Shown here: positions 28,655-38,481 of the stretch, piece by piece
How the letters are laid out: each line of letters begins with the position of its first letter
Position numbering within the stretch: position 1 is the first letter of the stretch
Source: Neisseriales bacterium
GTDB lineage: Bacteria; Pseudomonadota; Gammaproteobacteria; Burkholderiales; UBA11063
NCBI GenBank assembly: GCA_008017155.1
Contig: SSGX01000002.1
Coordinates: 93,495-157,494, forward strand
Length of the DNA stretch: 64,000 nucleotides
Direction of reading: 5' to 3'
Translations under genes and position numbers: made by a program
The notes under the pieces: model-generated
The model's database searches: none
Seen by the model: the letters and a program-made list of their open reading frames with translations, nothing else
Told to the model about the DNA's origin: nothing

Positions 28655-31600
28655 TTAACCATGTAAGCGACTCAGTAACTCACCAATTCGTGCTATATCA
28701 TTGATAAAACATGAACTATCTGGAATCTCAAAATAATCATTAACAAGCGCAGAAAATACTATATCGCTATTTAATTGTTCCAGCTCATAGTTATTAAAAT
28801 CAGCCAAATATTTACTTTTTGCCATTCTAAGACTATCTTCTTCGGTATTTTTCAAATTACCTTTTCTATCCGTTTCGATAATCCTTTTGGCATATTCTGT
28901 AATCGCTGTTTTATGAATCAATATAGGATAACTAAGACTTCTTAAATAGTATTTGATTAGCATCTCAAAAGTACTAGCAGCTTCTCTAACGTAAACCCGA
29001 AAATCCCGAACTTCGCCATTATTACGAATTAATCTAATTAATACCCGATCAGGAGCAAGACCGTTTTCAAAACTAGCCCCATTTTGCAAAATAAGATAAC
29101 AAATCAGCGCGCGAATTTTTAGCTGATAGCCAACTTCCTCTAGCTTAGTAGGCAACTCCTTATCATTTATCTGTTCAAAGCGAGGAGTAATTATTATCGC
29201 ATTATCATCAATAAATACACTATTCTGAATTAAGAGACTAATTGTTTCATCACTACGATTTACCGAGTATTCAAGTGAAAATTTAGACTCACTATTACCG
29301 CGGTTTTCTTTATAGCATTTATACACATCATTATAATGATTAAATTGTAGCTCACCGATATGGTTATAGGCAAGTACTCCTTTTAGCTGCATGTATTCTG
29401 TTAATTCAGCTAGCGTAGCTTTAGTTGAATATGCCTCAAAAAACTTAAACACATCTTTGGCAATGTTCCGATCCAAAATACTAATATTTTCGCGATCTTG
29501 AAGCTCAATTTCATTTGTATAGCTAGTAAGTCCGAGTACCCGATAGAGATTTTGATTGGTATAACAAAAGGTATTAACTAATTCTTTTAACGTTGGTTGA
29601 TAAAAAGTCTGTTTCTGTTCGTCGGTTAACTTGATTGGCGAAGGAGTATTAAAATCCCAGCGTAGATTCTCTACTTTTTCTGTTGTAAGTCTAGCTAGCT
29701 TTTGCCAAAACTCCGAATAATTAAAGCTATGGTTATTATAAAACGGATGCAGCGAATGCTGATAAATGATATTCTGATAATTATAGGCTGGTTTTAAAGG
29801 GTCTTTCTCATCCCAAAAATTGCTAAAACTCTGCCCAAGTGTATTTATCAATAAGCTTAACACTGGAGATGGCTTAATTTCACTATTATCCGTCTCTTTA
29901 CGCCCAATATAGCTAATAATTAATCTTTCCCGTGCAGATAATATAGTATCGAGAAAAGCTTGTTTATCTTCAATATTATAGTTACGATCAGCAAGATACC
30001 ATTCTTTAGCAAGAATACTTAACTGATTTGGTTGATAAATTGCTGGAAATTCACCAAAACTAATCCCCAAAATATAAATCACACGGTATGGAATATTTCG
30101 CATATACTGCATTGAAGCGCAAGTAATTCTACTTTCAAAGCGAATTTTACTTTTAATTTCCGACATATAATCATCAATCACCTGATTAACAATCAATAGA
30201 TTTATTGCCAATTCAGAATTAATCTCAAGTATTGCACCAATAAAATTATTTAAAAGTAATTCTGCTTCAGAATCATTTAATAGCTGCGTCTGCAATGAAG
30301 TAAAAAACTGATGTAATTCCTCAATTGTAAACTCACGATATACGTTCTGCTCCAGATAAAAAAACTTGCGAATCTGAAATAATATATCAATTAGCTCAAT
30401 CAGTCTATTACATAAGTGAATTTGCCCACTATCAATATTGTCATACGGAGCAACTATATTCTGATTAGACCGATAAAGTGGAACTTGATTATTAACAAGT
30501 AGAACTTCTTCGTTAAGACAAGCACCCAAAATAACATTTTGCAATAAAGATTTAAAGCTATGCACTGAATAATTTTGATAACCATAGGGTGCATAATCAG
30601 CCTCATCAAAGCCGAAATTAACCCGATTATCTATAAGCCATGCTTTTATAGTCTCAATATCATTATTGTCCAAATCAAGACTAACCCTGATTTCTGACTG
30701 CATCAATAGCTCAAGCAAATAATTAACCGGCAGATGATACGGCATATTTAATAATAGCTTAAGGGTTTCAAGAATCTTATAGTTTCGCTGTTCGCGATGC
30801 CCGGTAATGTGATAAGGTAATTTAAGATGAGTACCCGAGGGACTGCAAACACTCTCATTATCAAAAACAGCACGGATATAGGCAGCATAATCATCAATAT
30901 CTGGCGCAGTAATTAATATATCTTCCGGAATTACTCCATTCGCATTTGAGAAAATAGCCGCCAACTCATTAAATAAAACCTGTACTTCGCGCATCCGATT
31001 ATGACAAACATTTATCTTCACACTTGATTGCTTATTTGGCAAATCATAGATGCCATCACTTGCGGATGATTTTAGCTCAACTGGATCTACATAAAGAGAG
31101 CTATTTAGACTAAGGCGATATTCGTTTTGTACCCGATATTTTAAATGCCGAATATCATCCTGAATTATCCCAAGCATGGTAGTTGGTTTTTCTTTAGCCG
31201 CTGATTCTGCCCTAAAACTATATACTTCAATTTCATTCGCGCGAAGAAGCTCAATAAACTCTCTGGACTGTTGCCCTAGATTAGCTAATAATGGATTACC
31301 ATCTAGAAGGTATAAATCATCGAGACTCAAATCTGGCTTTTTCAAGCGCTTTTTCTCGAGACTTGCCCGCGCCTTAGTTGATAATAGATCACCGTAATAT
31401 TCATATGAACACGGCTGGTAATACCAATAGACTGGGACTTTCTGACTGATTTTAACAATTATCTCTAACTGTGATGGATATACCGAGGTTAACCCAAAAA
31501 TAAATAATCGACCTGGTAATTTTAAATCTGCTTGCTCCATGTCAAGATTGGCAAAATATTGATAAATATCAATAAAAATCTTCCGCTTAGCAATTATCTG

Positions 31601-32128
31601 CCGCAGATGAAGAAAAATCTGTTTTTGCCAATCAGGTAATTTTGCCCGTTCAAGATTAATTAATTCATGGGTTCTTAGATAAAGATATTCATGAAATATC
31701 TGTTGCAGTTCTTTTGCCAACTGATAAACGCGGAATTTATTAATCTCATCATCAATAAAGATATAATTTTTTAATTCATTATTTTCATCATCAGAAAAAC
31801 TAGCATTTAATAAATACTCATAGATGATGAACTTAGATTGATTAAAATCAAATATTTCTGCTTCTGGATTATTTGCCAGATAGATATTCTCCAATACCGT
31901 ACCAAGCAGTACCACAAAATCAAGATTCGCGCAAATACCATCTGCCCTCGTTACCCGATCCCGCAGATAACTCGCGAAGGCATGATTAGGTACAATTACC
32001 TGTAATTTCTCAAAAATATTGCTATGCGGTAACTCACTCAAATGGGCATGAAAAATATCAAACAAACCCGGAAAATTATTTTCTTCACCAAGTTCGCTAC
32101 TTTGAAAAAATATTATATTATTAGACAT
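28655..32128 (-). CDS. recC: Exodeoxyribonuclease V gamma subunit (RecC)
   Basis: A 1157-residue protein with the RecC signature segments: QVIVPNHAFASYLRDR near the N-terminus, LFIFGLTSVYPSQLEI, IRYR-type central region, RITCASMQYMRNIPYRVIYILGI with GEFPA (the RecC counterpart of helicase motifs), and AYSTKATLAELTEYM in the C-terminal half. RecC recognises Chi and clamps the complex; it has no helicase Walker A here, as expected. It is the first gene of the recC-lysR-lysR-recB-recD set on the minus strand. Upstream lies a 400-bp non-coding region with DnaA-box-like sites. Confidence 0.93.
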   Translation of the reverse strand: MSNNIIFFQSSELGEENNFPGLFDIFHAHLSELPHSNIFEKLQVIVPNHAFASYLRDRVTRADGICANLDFVVLLGTVLENIYLANNPEAEIFDFNQSKFIIYEYLLNASFSDDENNELKNYIFIDDEINKFRVYQLAKELQQIFHEYLYLRTHELINLERAKLPDWQKQIFLHLRQIIAKRKIFIDIYQYFANLDMEQADLKLPGRLFIFGLTSVYPSQLEIIVKISQKVPVYWYYQPCSYEYYGDLLSTKARASLEKKRLKKPDLSLDDLYLLDGNPLLANLGQQSREFIELLRANEIEVYSFRAESAAKEKPTTMLGIIQDDIRHLKYRVQNEYRLSLNSSLYVDPVELKSSASDGIYDLPNKQSSVKINVCHNRMREVQVLFNELAAIFSNANGVIPEDILITAPDIDDYAAYIRAVFDNESVCSPSGTHLKLPYHITGHREQRNYKILETLKLLLNMPYHLPVNYLLELLMQSEIRVSLDLDNNDIETIKAWLIDNRVNFGFDEADYAPYGYQNYSVHSFKSLLQNVILGACLNEEVLLVNNQVPLYRSNQNIVAPYDNIDSGQIHLCNRLIELIDILFQIRKFFYLEQNVYREFTIEELHQFFTSLQTQLLNDSEAELLLNNFIGAILEINSELAINLLIVNQVIDDYMSEIKSKIRFESRITCASMQYMRNIPYRVIYILGISFGEFPAIYQPNQLSILAKEWYLADRNYNIEDKQAFLDTILSARERLIISYIGRKETDNSEIKPSPVLSLLINTLGQSFSNFWDEKDPLKPAYNYQNIIYQHSLHPFYNNHSFNYSEFWQKLARLTTEKVENLRWDFNTPSPIKLTDEQKQTFYQPTLKELVNTFCYTNQNLYRVLGLTSYTNEIELQDRENISILDRNIAKDVFKFFEAYSTKATLAELTEYMQLKGVLAYNHIGELQFNHYNDVYKCYKENRGNSESKFSLEYSVNRSDETISLLIQNSVFIDDNAIIITPRFEQINDKELPTKLEEVGYQLKIRALICYLILQNGASFENGLAPDRVLIRLIRNNGEVRDFRVYVREAASTFEMLIKYYLRSLSYPILIHKTAITEYAKRIIETDRKGNLKNTEEDSLRMAKSKYLADFNNYELEQLNSDIVFSALVNDYFEIPDSSCFINDIARIGELLSRLHG

Positions 32129-32173
32129 TATTTTATTGAAAAACTCTCATGAAGCATTGATTTTACTACCAAG

Positions 32174-32364
32174 TTATCCACCGCTATTATGTCAAGAAAT
32201 ATTTTAAATTATTTTTTTGCTTGACTTTTGTTAAGTTATTGATTTAACTTAATTTGATCATAGAAACCAGTTATCCACAATTCAGGTAAATGCAAGTTAT
32301 AACAAGGTATTTAGCGAAATAAAAAATAGTTATCCACAGAGATATCCACAACTTTTGTGGATAA
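32174..32364. other. Cluster of DnaA-box-like sites in an AT-rich intergenic region
   Basis: The non-coding stretch 32129-32531 contains TTATCCACC (32174), TTATCCACA (32271), TTATCCACA (32330), ATATCCACA (32342) and the reverse-strand TGTGGATAA (32356-32364). The last two form a perfect inverted repeat with a 3-base centre (32343-32363). A very A+T-rich segment (about 32195-32260) holds the palindrome TTAAGTTA...TAACTTAA (32231-32252). Three sites match the consensus DnaA box exactly and two differ at one base. This resembles an oriC or a DnaA-titrating locus, but dnaA, dnaN or other origin-linked genes are not next to it and the strand bias does not switch here. Confidence 0.5.
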
Positions 32365-32531
32365 ACAAAAAAAGCCGAACTATACGGTAACTTAGGTCAA
32401 AGATAACTAAATAAGCTATCCGCTGTTTAAAACTTGTCCATCATTTTAACATAGGAAATTAGCGAAGGAAAGAAGTAAAAAATATTGCTATCTGACTTCA
32501 CTGGCAAATATAAAATAGCCTATTTATGAGA

Positions 32532-33476
32532 TTAGGAATTGGCAGACGCCGTTTTATATCTGGAGATGCCCCAGATAATAAAGCACCAAACAACGATAGC
32601 AATGCCGATTTGTTCCGAATAAGTATCTAGAAAATCACTGCCTTTGGCAAGAATCTCACTAACTCCGAAACTATTAGTAGCCATGAGACCAGCTAACTCA
32701 AAGAAACCAACAATAAATGCAAGTATTCCAGTTGAGAAAAGCATAATACGGTTATAGACTAATAATCTTTGCTGATTAGTATTAAAGCTTCCATATAGCT
32801 TGGAAATAAAGATGCTATCAAATGAATCGGTAAGTATCATGCCACTAGCAAAAGAAATCGGTAGTAACATGATGCTCCAAACAGAAATACCACTTAAAGC
32901 TGAGCTAGCAGCAATACCAAGTAAGGCAATCTCGGTAGCAGTATCAAAGCCAAGTCCAAAGAGAAAGCCAACCAAGTACATTTTTAATGGGCGATCAACA
33001 AGATTTAAAATTTTCCGCGTAAGAAAACTTATTATCCCAACAGCTGGTAGATGATTATGTGAATGACTTGAAGCATGAAATAAAGACCTCAAATTCATGA
33101 ATCCAGTTAAAAATAGAAAAGTAGCCGAAACAACAGTACCTATTATGCCGCCATAATCGCCAATATTTCCCAATGAACCTTTAAACTGAATAACCCCAAG
33201 CACTATTAATAAAGTAAGCACAAAAACAATCGTCGAATGCCCAAGAGCGAAAAATAAGCCTGTCGTATAGCTTTTTCGATTCTCTGAATTGAATTTCCGG
33301 GTAATATTATCAATTGCGACGATATGATCTGCATCAAATCCATGACGTAGCCCAAGGGTAAAGGCAATAAACACCAGTGATAACAGCTTGACATTGCCAA
33401 GTGTAACCATTAAATTAAGTAGCCATACCGCTAAAGTAATTATACCAAGGAGTAAGAGTAGTTTTTTTGCCGACAT
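32532..33476 (-). CDS. Nickel/cobalt transporter, NiCoT (HoxN/NixA) family
   Basis: A 314-residue membrane protein with about eight hydrophobic helices and the NiCoT signature LRHGFDADHIVAIDN (about residues 43-57) plus GLGFDTATEIALL and the LFALGHSTIVF helix. It takes up Ni2+ (or Co2+). It starts 12 bases after the hydrogenase maturation protease gene, as the last gene of the hydrogenase operon, which argues for nickel supply to the [NiFe] site. Confidence 0.93.
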   Translation of the reverse strand: MSAKKLLLLLGIITLAVWLLNLMVTLGNVKLLSLVFIAFTLGLRHGFDADHIVAIDNITRKFNSENRKSYTTGLFFALGHSTIVFVLTLLIVLGVIQFKGSLGNIGDYGGIIGTVVSATFLFLTGFMNLRSLFHASSHSHNHLPAVGIISFLTRKILNLVDRPLKMYLVGFLFGLGFDTATEIALLGIAASSALSGISVWSIMLLPISFASGMILTDSFDSIFISKLYGSFNTNQQRLLVYNRIMLFSTGILAFIVGFFELAGLMATNSFGVSEILAKGSDFLDTYSEQIGIAIVVWCFIIWGISRYKTASANS

Positions 33477-33488
33477 TTGTCTGATTCT

Positions 33489-33965
33489 TTATAAATGAAG
33501 CTCTGGATCAGCCAAGATTTTTTGAGAAACTTGAGAAACTCCAGTTAGAATAGCTTGGGAAACTTCACTTTCAGGTAAAGCCACTGAACCTTCAACCCCC
33601 CAAAATTCAACATTAGCAATATTAATTCCAAGCTCTTTAGCTAATGCCAATGAAGCCGAAACACCCAGACTATGACTAGATAACATGCCACTAAAACCGA
33701 TAATCTTGCTCGCCTGTAATTTATAAATACTACCAGGGATCTCGAGATTCGTCTTAACCATGTCAATTAAAATAATTTTTTGATAGTCACTAAGTAGCCA
33801 GTTTATCAGATTGATTCCGGGACGATCAGCAACTTCAAGGGTCAGAAGATTTTTTGCAACCATTTCTCTGACTGCAGGAACTTGCTCCAACTCCTCCACT
33901 ACCAGCCAACCGGCCCTATCATCACCAAAGGGTGAACCAATCCCAAGGATTAAAGTTTTTATCAC
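33489..33965 (-). CDS. Hydrogenase maturation protease
   Basis: A 158-residue endopeptidase of the HyaD/HycI/HybD family, which removes the C-terminal tail of the large subunit after nickel insertion. The N-terminus TLILGIGSPFGDDRAGW carries the conserved Asp-nickel ligand region, followed by DRPGINLINWL, IILIDMV and SSHSLGVSASLALAKELG with the conserved His. Its start overlaps the end of the large-subunit gene by four bases (ATGA), so the two are translationally coupled and this is presumably its dedicated protease. Confidence 0.93.
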   Translation of the reverse strand: MIKTLILGIGSPFGDDRAGWLVVEELEQVPAVREMVAKNLLTLEVADRPGINLINWLLSDYQKIILIDMVKTNLEIPGSIYKLQASKIIGFSGMLSSHSLGVSASLALAKELGINIANVEFWGVEGSVALPESEVSQAILTGVSQVSQKILADPELHL

Positions 33966-35266
33966 TGGCGCGTAATATTAAGCGTTAAAAAATGAGCAGA
34001 GCAAGAAATACACGGATCATAATTCCGAATAACCATCTCGGCATGGAGACGTAATTCATCATCTGGTTTATCTAAGCCAAATGTCTCCAAGGAAGAGCGT
34101 AAATTTGCTTCGATACATGGCAAATTCTGCGAAGTTGGTGCAGAAATCCTGATTGCTGTAGCATAACCGCGTTCATCAAGCTGCACATGATCAATCTGGA
34201 TTCCACGTGGCGCTTCAACAGCCCCCCAAGCATTGGCAGCTTTTGGAGTATATTCTAGCGCAGGTTTATCAGTATAGGTATAGTTACGGCAAATTTCAAG
34301 CGCGCGTTCAATTGCCCAATAGCCCTCTATCGAGCGGGCAATTATAGAATGAAACATATTGCGGCTTGGCCATTTGATTCCAGTAGCATTCGCCATTTCC
34401 TGAATATGCGGAGGCAAGCGATCAAAATTAAGATTAATCCGCGATAAAGGACCGAGCAAAATTGGCTCACCAGCAATTGTTGTTGAATGTAGCGCAGTTG
34501 ACTGACGCGCATGAAATTCACGAAAATGCTCATCATAATCATTGATATTAAATGTTTCACCATCACTAGTAATAACTTCTGTCGCGAAAACTGGATACTC
34601 AGTAGGATGACGGAGACTAACCATTTTAAATGGAACTTCAGCATCAGGGAATGGCAATTGACTAAACCACTCAACAACATCCTTAGCATCTTTCAGTGCT
34701 GCTTCAAGCTTCGGAATCAATGCCGCAACTTCTTCTTCACGCGGTGCACGATAAAATCCACCGACTTTCATGCCATTTGGATGAACTGAGCGCCCACCAA
34801 GAAGTTTAAGAATTTCATTTCCCAAATGTTGTAATCGGACGCCACGGAGTACCTCATTTGGATAATCTTTTGCCATCTCAATCCCAGAACGATAATTAAG
34901 AAAATCAGGTGCAGCCAGTAAATGAGTATGCAAATAATGTGATTCAATCCATTCACCAAGAAACATTAATAAACGCATATCATAAATCCAAGGCGTCAAT
35001 TCAACCCCAAATGCAGCTTCATAAGCATTCGAAAATCCAGCCTGATAAGCTAATGGGCAAATTCCGCAAATCCGGGCAACCGCATCAATCACTTCATTTG
35101 GTTCACGCCCTTCAAGAAATTTCTCAAAATAACGTGGTGGCTCATAAATCCTCAATTCACACTTGGTGATTTTACCAGCCGTAATTTCCAGATCAAGTGC
35201 CCCCTCACCTTCTACCCGGGCAAGAATTGGAACTTCAATTTTGGTAGTGCGATTTTCAACGTTCAT
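33962..35266 (-). CDS. [NiFe] hydrogenase large (alpha) subunit, group 3b type
   Basis: A 434-residue catalytic subunit. The nickel ligands are all present: RICGIC (C67, C70) and DPCISCSAH (C419, C422, H425). A nine-residue tail (FLTLNITRQ) follows H425 and would be cut off by the maturation protease. The length and the neighbours (flavin subunit, small subunit with extra Fe-S sites, beta ferredoxin-like subunit) match cytoplasmic NAD(P)-linked group 3b (sulfhydrogenase) enzymes rather than membrane-bound uptake hydrogenases; there is no Tat signal. It follows the small-subunit gene by 94 bases. Confidence 0.94.
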   Translation of the reverse strand: MNVENRTTKIEVPILARVEGEGALDLEITAGKITKCELRIYEPPRYFEKFLEGREPNEVIDAVARICGICPLAYQAGFSNAYEAAFGVELTPWIYDMRLLMFLGEWIESHYLHTHLLAAPDFLNYRSGIEMAKDYPNEVLRGVRLQHLGNEILKLLGGRSVHPNGMKVGGFYRAPREEEVAALIPKLEAALKDAKDVVEWFSQLPFPDAEVPFKMVSLRHPTEYPVFATEVITSDGETFNINDYDEHFREFHARQSTALHSTTIAGEPILLGPLSRINLNFDRLPPHIQEMANATGIKWPSRNMFHSIIARSIEGYWAIERALEICRNYTYTDKPALEYTPKAANAWGAVEAPRGIQIDHVQLDERGYATAIRISAPTSQNLPCIEANLRSSLETFGLDKPDDELRLHAEMVIRNYDPCISCSAHFLTLNITRQ

Positions 35267-35360
35267 AACTTTTACCTAACCCATGATAATTATTTATATA
35301 AAATATCCACTATGACTGCATCGGAATATGAAGCCAATAATAAGGAGCCTTGCGACGCAG

Positions 35361-36182
35361 TTATTGCGAGATAGTCCGAGCAGTTACTCCATGAAATGTT
35401 ATTGCTTGACTATTAATATGATGAAATTTATGCTTAATTTGTTCATCACTTAGTCCCATTTCTTTTAGTTTGGCTATCATTGCATCCATATTGGCATATT
35501 TTGCTGGACCATAACAACCATAACAGCCACGCCCAAGCTTTGGACATATCGCATCACAACCATCAGCAACCACCGGACCAAGACATGACTCATTCTTCGC
35601 AACCATCACACAGGTAACTCCAGCATGCTTACAGGTCGTACAAACTGGATCAACATTTTTTTCTGGTTCAACACCAAAAAGTATCTGACGAATCGCACGT
35701 AAAATTTGCCCGGTATTAATTGGACAACCCGGTAATTCAAAATCAACCTTAACATATGCACTAATTGGCTTGGCGGTTGCTAAATCACCCTCAATAATTA
35801 CCTCAGTCTCTTCTGGGTAAACATCATGTTGCCAATGGCGTAATTCTTTCTCATCGGTAAAGTTGCGTAGAGCTTGTATTCCACCAGTCAAGGCGCAGGC
35901 ACCAACTGAGAGGACATATTTAGCTTTAGCGCGCACCATTTCAATTCTATGCACATCATGGTGGGTATTTACGCTACCCTCGATTATCGCCAGATCAACT
36001 TCAGCAAACTCATCTAGTGGCCCGGCTTCGGCAAAATGAACAATATCAACGATCGTTGCCAATTCAAGTAAGGACACAGCATCATTAATCAATGCTAGCT
36101 GACAGCCATCACAAGAGCTAAACTTATGCACTGCTATTTTGGGACGCTTAGCAAAATTTATTAGTTTATCAGGCGTTGACAT
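35361..36182 (-). CDS. [NiFe] hydrogenase small (delta) subunit
   Basis: A 273-residue electron-transfer subunit of the NADH:quinone oxidoreductase 20 kDa/hydrogenase small subunit family. The proximal Fe-S ligands are in FSSCDGCQLALIN, VGACALTGG and ELPGCPI; a second Cys-rich block (CTTCKHAGVTC, NESCLG, CDAICPKLGRGCYGCYG) supplies further clusters, as in group 3b/3d enzymes. There is no twin-arginine signal, so the enzyme is cytoplasmic. Its start and the stop of the gamma-subunit gene are one base apart. The 94-bp gap after it contains a weak ACTGC/GCAGT hairpin. Confidence 0.93.
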   Translation of the reverse strand: MSTPDKLINFAKRPKIAVHKFSSCDGCQLALINDAVSLLELATIVDIVHFAEAGPLDEFAEVDLAIIEGSVNTHHDVHRIEMVRAKAKYVLSVGACALTGGIQALRNFTDEKELRHWQHDVYPEETEVIIEGDLATAKPISAYVKVDFELPGCPINTGQILRAIRQILFGVEPEKNVDPVCTTCKHAGVTCVMVAKNESCLGPVVADGCDAICPKLGRGCYGCYGPAKYANMDAMIAKLKEMGLSDEQIKHKFHHINSQAITFHGVTARTISQ

Positions 36183-36183
36183 C

Positions 36184-37041
36184 TTATAATCCTTTCACTG
36201 CAAGGAGTTTTTCACAAGCTGGGTATGGATACACAGCACCATCCTTACAAATAAATTGCGAACCAAGCTGACAATGCCCGCAGTGCCCAATTGCGCATTT
36301 CATACTCCGCTCAAGACTTAAAAATACATTATCTGGCTTCGCGCCAGCTTTGATAAACTCCTTGGCAACGGCCAACATCATTGGCTCTGGACCTACTGTC
36401 ATTACCACACTATTGGCAAAATCAATATCAAGCTCAGGGATATAGGCTGTCACAAAACCTTTTTTCCATTCCCATTTACCATTATCCACAGGATCTTCAT
36501 TACTGGTAGCCATCATTACTTTAGTATCTGGAGAGTTATGCCAGCGTTCATACATATCCTGATAAATTAGCCAATCCTGACTTTTGATACCATGAATCAC
36601 TCTTAATTTACCGTACTCATTGCGATTTTGTAAAACTTCCTCGGTTGCTGCCACCAAAGGTGCATTGCCAAGCCCGCCAGTCACAATCACCACATCCTTA
36701 CCCTTAGCTTCAGCCATTGGCCAGCTGGTACCAAATGGCCCGCGGACACCAACTTTATCGCCAGTTTGGAGTTTCATCATTCCCTTGGTTACTCGTCCAA
36801 CAACCTGTATTGTATGCTCGAAACGTCCTTTTTGGTGATTGCGGTCATTAACAATCGAAATAGCAACTTCGCCCACACCATAAAAGTAAATCATGTTAAA
36901 TTGTCCGGGGCGAAATGAATATTTGCTATCAAGTTCAGGATCAATAAATTTTAAGCGAATAGTAAAAATATCGTGGTGATCTTTTATAAATTCAACAATT
37001 TCTGCTTCATGCGGGGTATAGGCATCATTGGTATATAGCAT
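36184..37041 (-). CDS. Hydrogenase gamma subunit: FAD/NAD(P)-binding reductase
   Basis: About 285 residues, homologous to the ferredoxin-NADP reductase-like gamma subunit (HydG) of sulfhydrogenases and to dihydroorotate dehydrogenase electron-transfer subunits. FAD-binding FRPGQFNMIYF (residues about 50-60), NAD(P)-binding VIVTGGLGNAPLVAA and VGPEPMM, and a C-terminal [2Fe-2S] motif CAIGHCGHCQLGSQFIC. The start at 37041 is preceded by AGAGAGAAG; the frame could extend to 37062 but that would overlap the upstream stop. It passes electrons between the hydrogenase and NAD(P)H. Confidence 0.93.
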   Translation of the reverse strand: MLYTNDAYTPHEAEIVEFIKDHHDIFTIRLKFIDPELDSKYSFRPGQFNMIYFYGVGEVAISIVNDRNHQKGRFEHTIQVVGRVTKGMMKLQTGDKVGVRGPFGTSWPMAEAKGKDVVIVTGGLGNAPLVAATEEVLQNRNEYGKLRVIHGIKSQDWLIYQDMYERWHNSPDTKVMMATSNEDPVDNGKWEWKKGFVTAYIPELDIDFANSVVMTVGPEPMMLAVAKEFIKAGAKPDNVFLSLERSMKCAIGHCGHCQLGSQFICKDGAVYPYPACEKLLAVKGL

Positions 37042-37052
37042 AATCTTCTCTC

Positions 37053-38147
37053 TTATTTGCAAATCGTGTTGATTTCATCAACTACGTCAATTTTAACTGG
37101 ACACCATGTTACACAACGCCCACAACCAACACAGCCTTTGGTTCTAAATTGGTCACGCCAAGTTGAGAATTTATGGGTTAGCCATTGACGATAACGATAT
37201 TTAGGATTTTCGCGGTAAGTTTCGCCATGAGTGTAGCTATGATCGATGCTAAAGCATGAATCCCATTCCCGTGTATGTTCGGTTTCAGTACCCAATACAT
37301 TTGGAATATCTCGTTCAGTATGGCAAAAGCAGGTTGGACAGGAATTAGTGCAGCTACCACAGGATAAACAACGGCTAGCAACATCATCCCACGCCTCATG
37401 TTCAAGATTTGCCATAAGCTTAGCTTCCACCTCTTTAATTGGTGGCAATTGCTTATGCTGCATCTGTGCGGCATTATCAATTAAATTAAGTGCATGCTCC
37501 ACTTGCGCACCAGTTGCTGCATCAACTTCAAGGTATAATAATAATTCACGTCCTTTATCCGAACCAATCTCAGCAACAAATCCAGAATTAATCTCGGTTA
37601 ATGCCAAATCATAACCCTTATCTGCTCGTGGATAATCACCTAAAGCCACACAAAAACAGTTAAAATGTGAAGTGCCACAATTCATCGCAATGATAAACTG
37701 ATTTTCACGCCGTTTGCTATAACGAATATCATTATATGAATTATGTTGAAATACGCGATCTTGAATCTCTATTCCGCGTAAATCACATGGTCTGACACCA
37801 AATACAGCTATTTTTTCGACATCCACAACTGACTCAAAACCAAGTTTGCCAGAATCATCACGCTTCACTTTCCAAACCGTTTCTTTTGCCTTAAATAGCA
37901 TGGGTTTAACCGATGCTGTCGGTACAGTAAAGCCAAATGCCTGCGGATTCTCCGTTTTCGTAATTTGATAATGACCCGGCTTTTGTTCATCAACATAGCC
38001 CCATGGCAGATCTTCTGCCTTACGGATGGGTGCATAACTGATACCTCCTTCGAGATGGCGCGGCGCTAGACATTTATAGCCATTTCCTTCGAAGTAGCTA
38101 AGTATCTGATCAATTTTGGTATGTGGAATAAAGTAATAATGACTCAT
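37053..38147 (-). CDS. Hydrogenase beta subunit, 4Fe-4S protein
   Basis: A 364-residue iron-sulfur protein like HydB of sulfhydrogenases and related to anaerobic sulfite reductase subunit A. Two clusters are visible: CLSCGSCTNSCPTCFCH (about 253-270) and CVGCGRCVTWCPV (about 340-353). An upstream conserved segment, FGVRPCDLRGIEIQDRVF, is typical of the family. As the first gene of the hydB-hydG-small-large-protease-NiCoT operon it probably carries electrons within the complex. The region upstream (38148-38302) holds an 8-bp inverted repeat TTTGATAT...ATATCAAA at about 38167-38191. Confidence 0.92.
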   Translation of the reverse strand: MSHYYFIPHTKIDQILSYFEGNGYKCLAPRHLEGGISYAPIRKAEDLPWGYVDEQKPGHYQITKTENPQAFGFTVPTASVKPMLFKAKETVWKVKRDDSGKLGFESVVDVEKIAVFGVRPCDLRGIEIQDRVFQHNSYNDIRYSKRRENQFIIAMNCGTSHFNCFCVALGDYPRADKGYDLALTEINSGFVAEIGSDKGRELLLYLEVDAATGAQVEHALNLIDNAAQMQHKQLPPIKEVEAKLMANLEHEAWDDVASRCLSCGSCTNSCPTCFCHTERDIPNVLGTETEHTREWDSCFSIDHSYTHGETYRENPKYRYRQWLTHKFSTWRDQFRTKGCVGCGRCVTWCPVKIDVVDEINTICK

Positions 38148-38302
38148 GGGATTTTCGCCAAGTAGATTTGATATTTCAATATTATATCAAAATAAACCAT
38201 TAATAGCTACAATATTTATAAGGTTATTAACCCACCAAACCAGTAATCTATTTACTATTTGTACTTCCCATTATTAGTATCTAAAATAATCTGCAAAAAT
38301 AG

Positions 38303-38332
38303 TTGACAGCTAAAACAGCTCTAGAATAAAAT
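38303..38332 (+). promoter_or_regulatory. Sigma70-type promoter for the cysK leader
   Basis: TTGACA (38303-38308), an 18-base spacer and TAAAAT (38327-38332) form a strong promoter whose transcript would begin around 38339, about 30 bases before the Cys-rich leader ORF. Confidence 0.7.
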
Positions 38333-38367
38333 AGCTTACGTAAACAAACGTTTTATCAATCAAGATT

Positions 38368-38481
38368 ATGGCAACAAATATTCATTTATCATTTACAGTA
38401 GCAGATAAGCATAATGTCTGCTTTGCCGATTCTTTTCTATTACAAGCATTTCTTCTATCTTGTTGTTGCTGTTGCAACTAA
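38368..38481 (+). CDS. Cysteine leader peptide (attenuator ORF) of cysK-cysE
   Basis: A 37-codon ORF, too short for a usual gene call, lies between the promoter and cysK. It ends in Ser followed by five successive Cys codons (TGT TGT TGC TGT TGC at 38461-38475), then AAC and the stop TAA (38479-38481). Consecutive codons for the amino acid made by the downstream genes are the hallmark of ribosome-mediated attenuation. The ORF start has only a weak SD. A GTTGC/GCAAC hairpin overlaps the Cys codons and a UUCG-loop hairpin (GCTA-TTCG-TAGC, 38507-38518) precedes an AT-rich stretch with TTTTTT. The stalling mechanism is inference. Confidence 0.8.
   Translation: MATNIHLSFTVADKHNVCFADSFLLQAFLLSCCCCCN

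Noticed and set aside
36481..36500. DnaA-box-like TTATCCACA within the hydrogenase gamma gene
   Set aside because: A single site inside coding sequence, without clustering.
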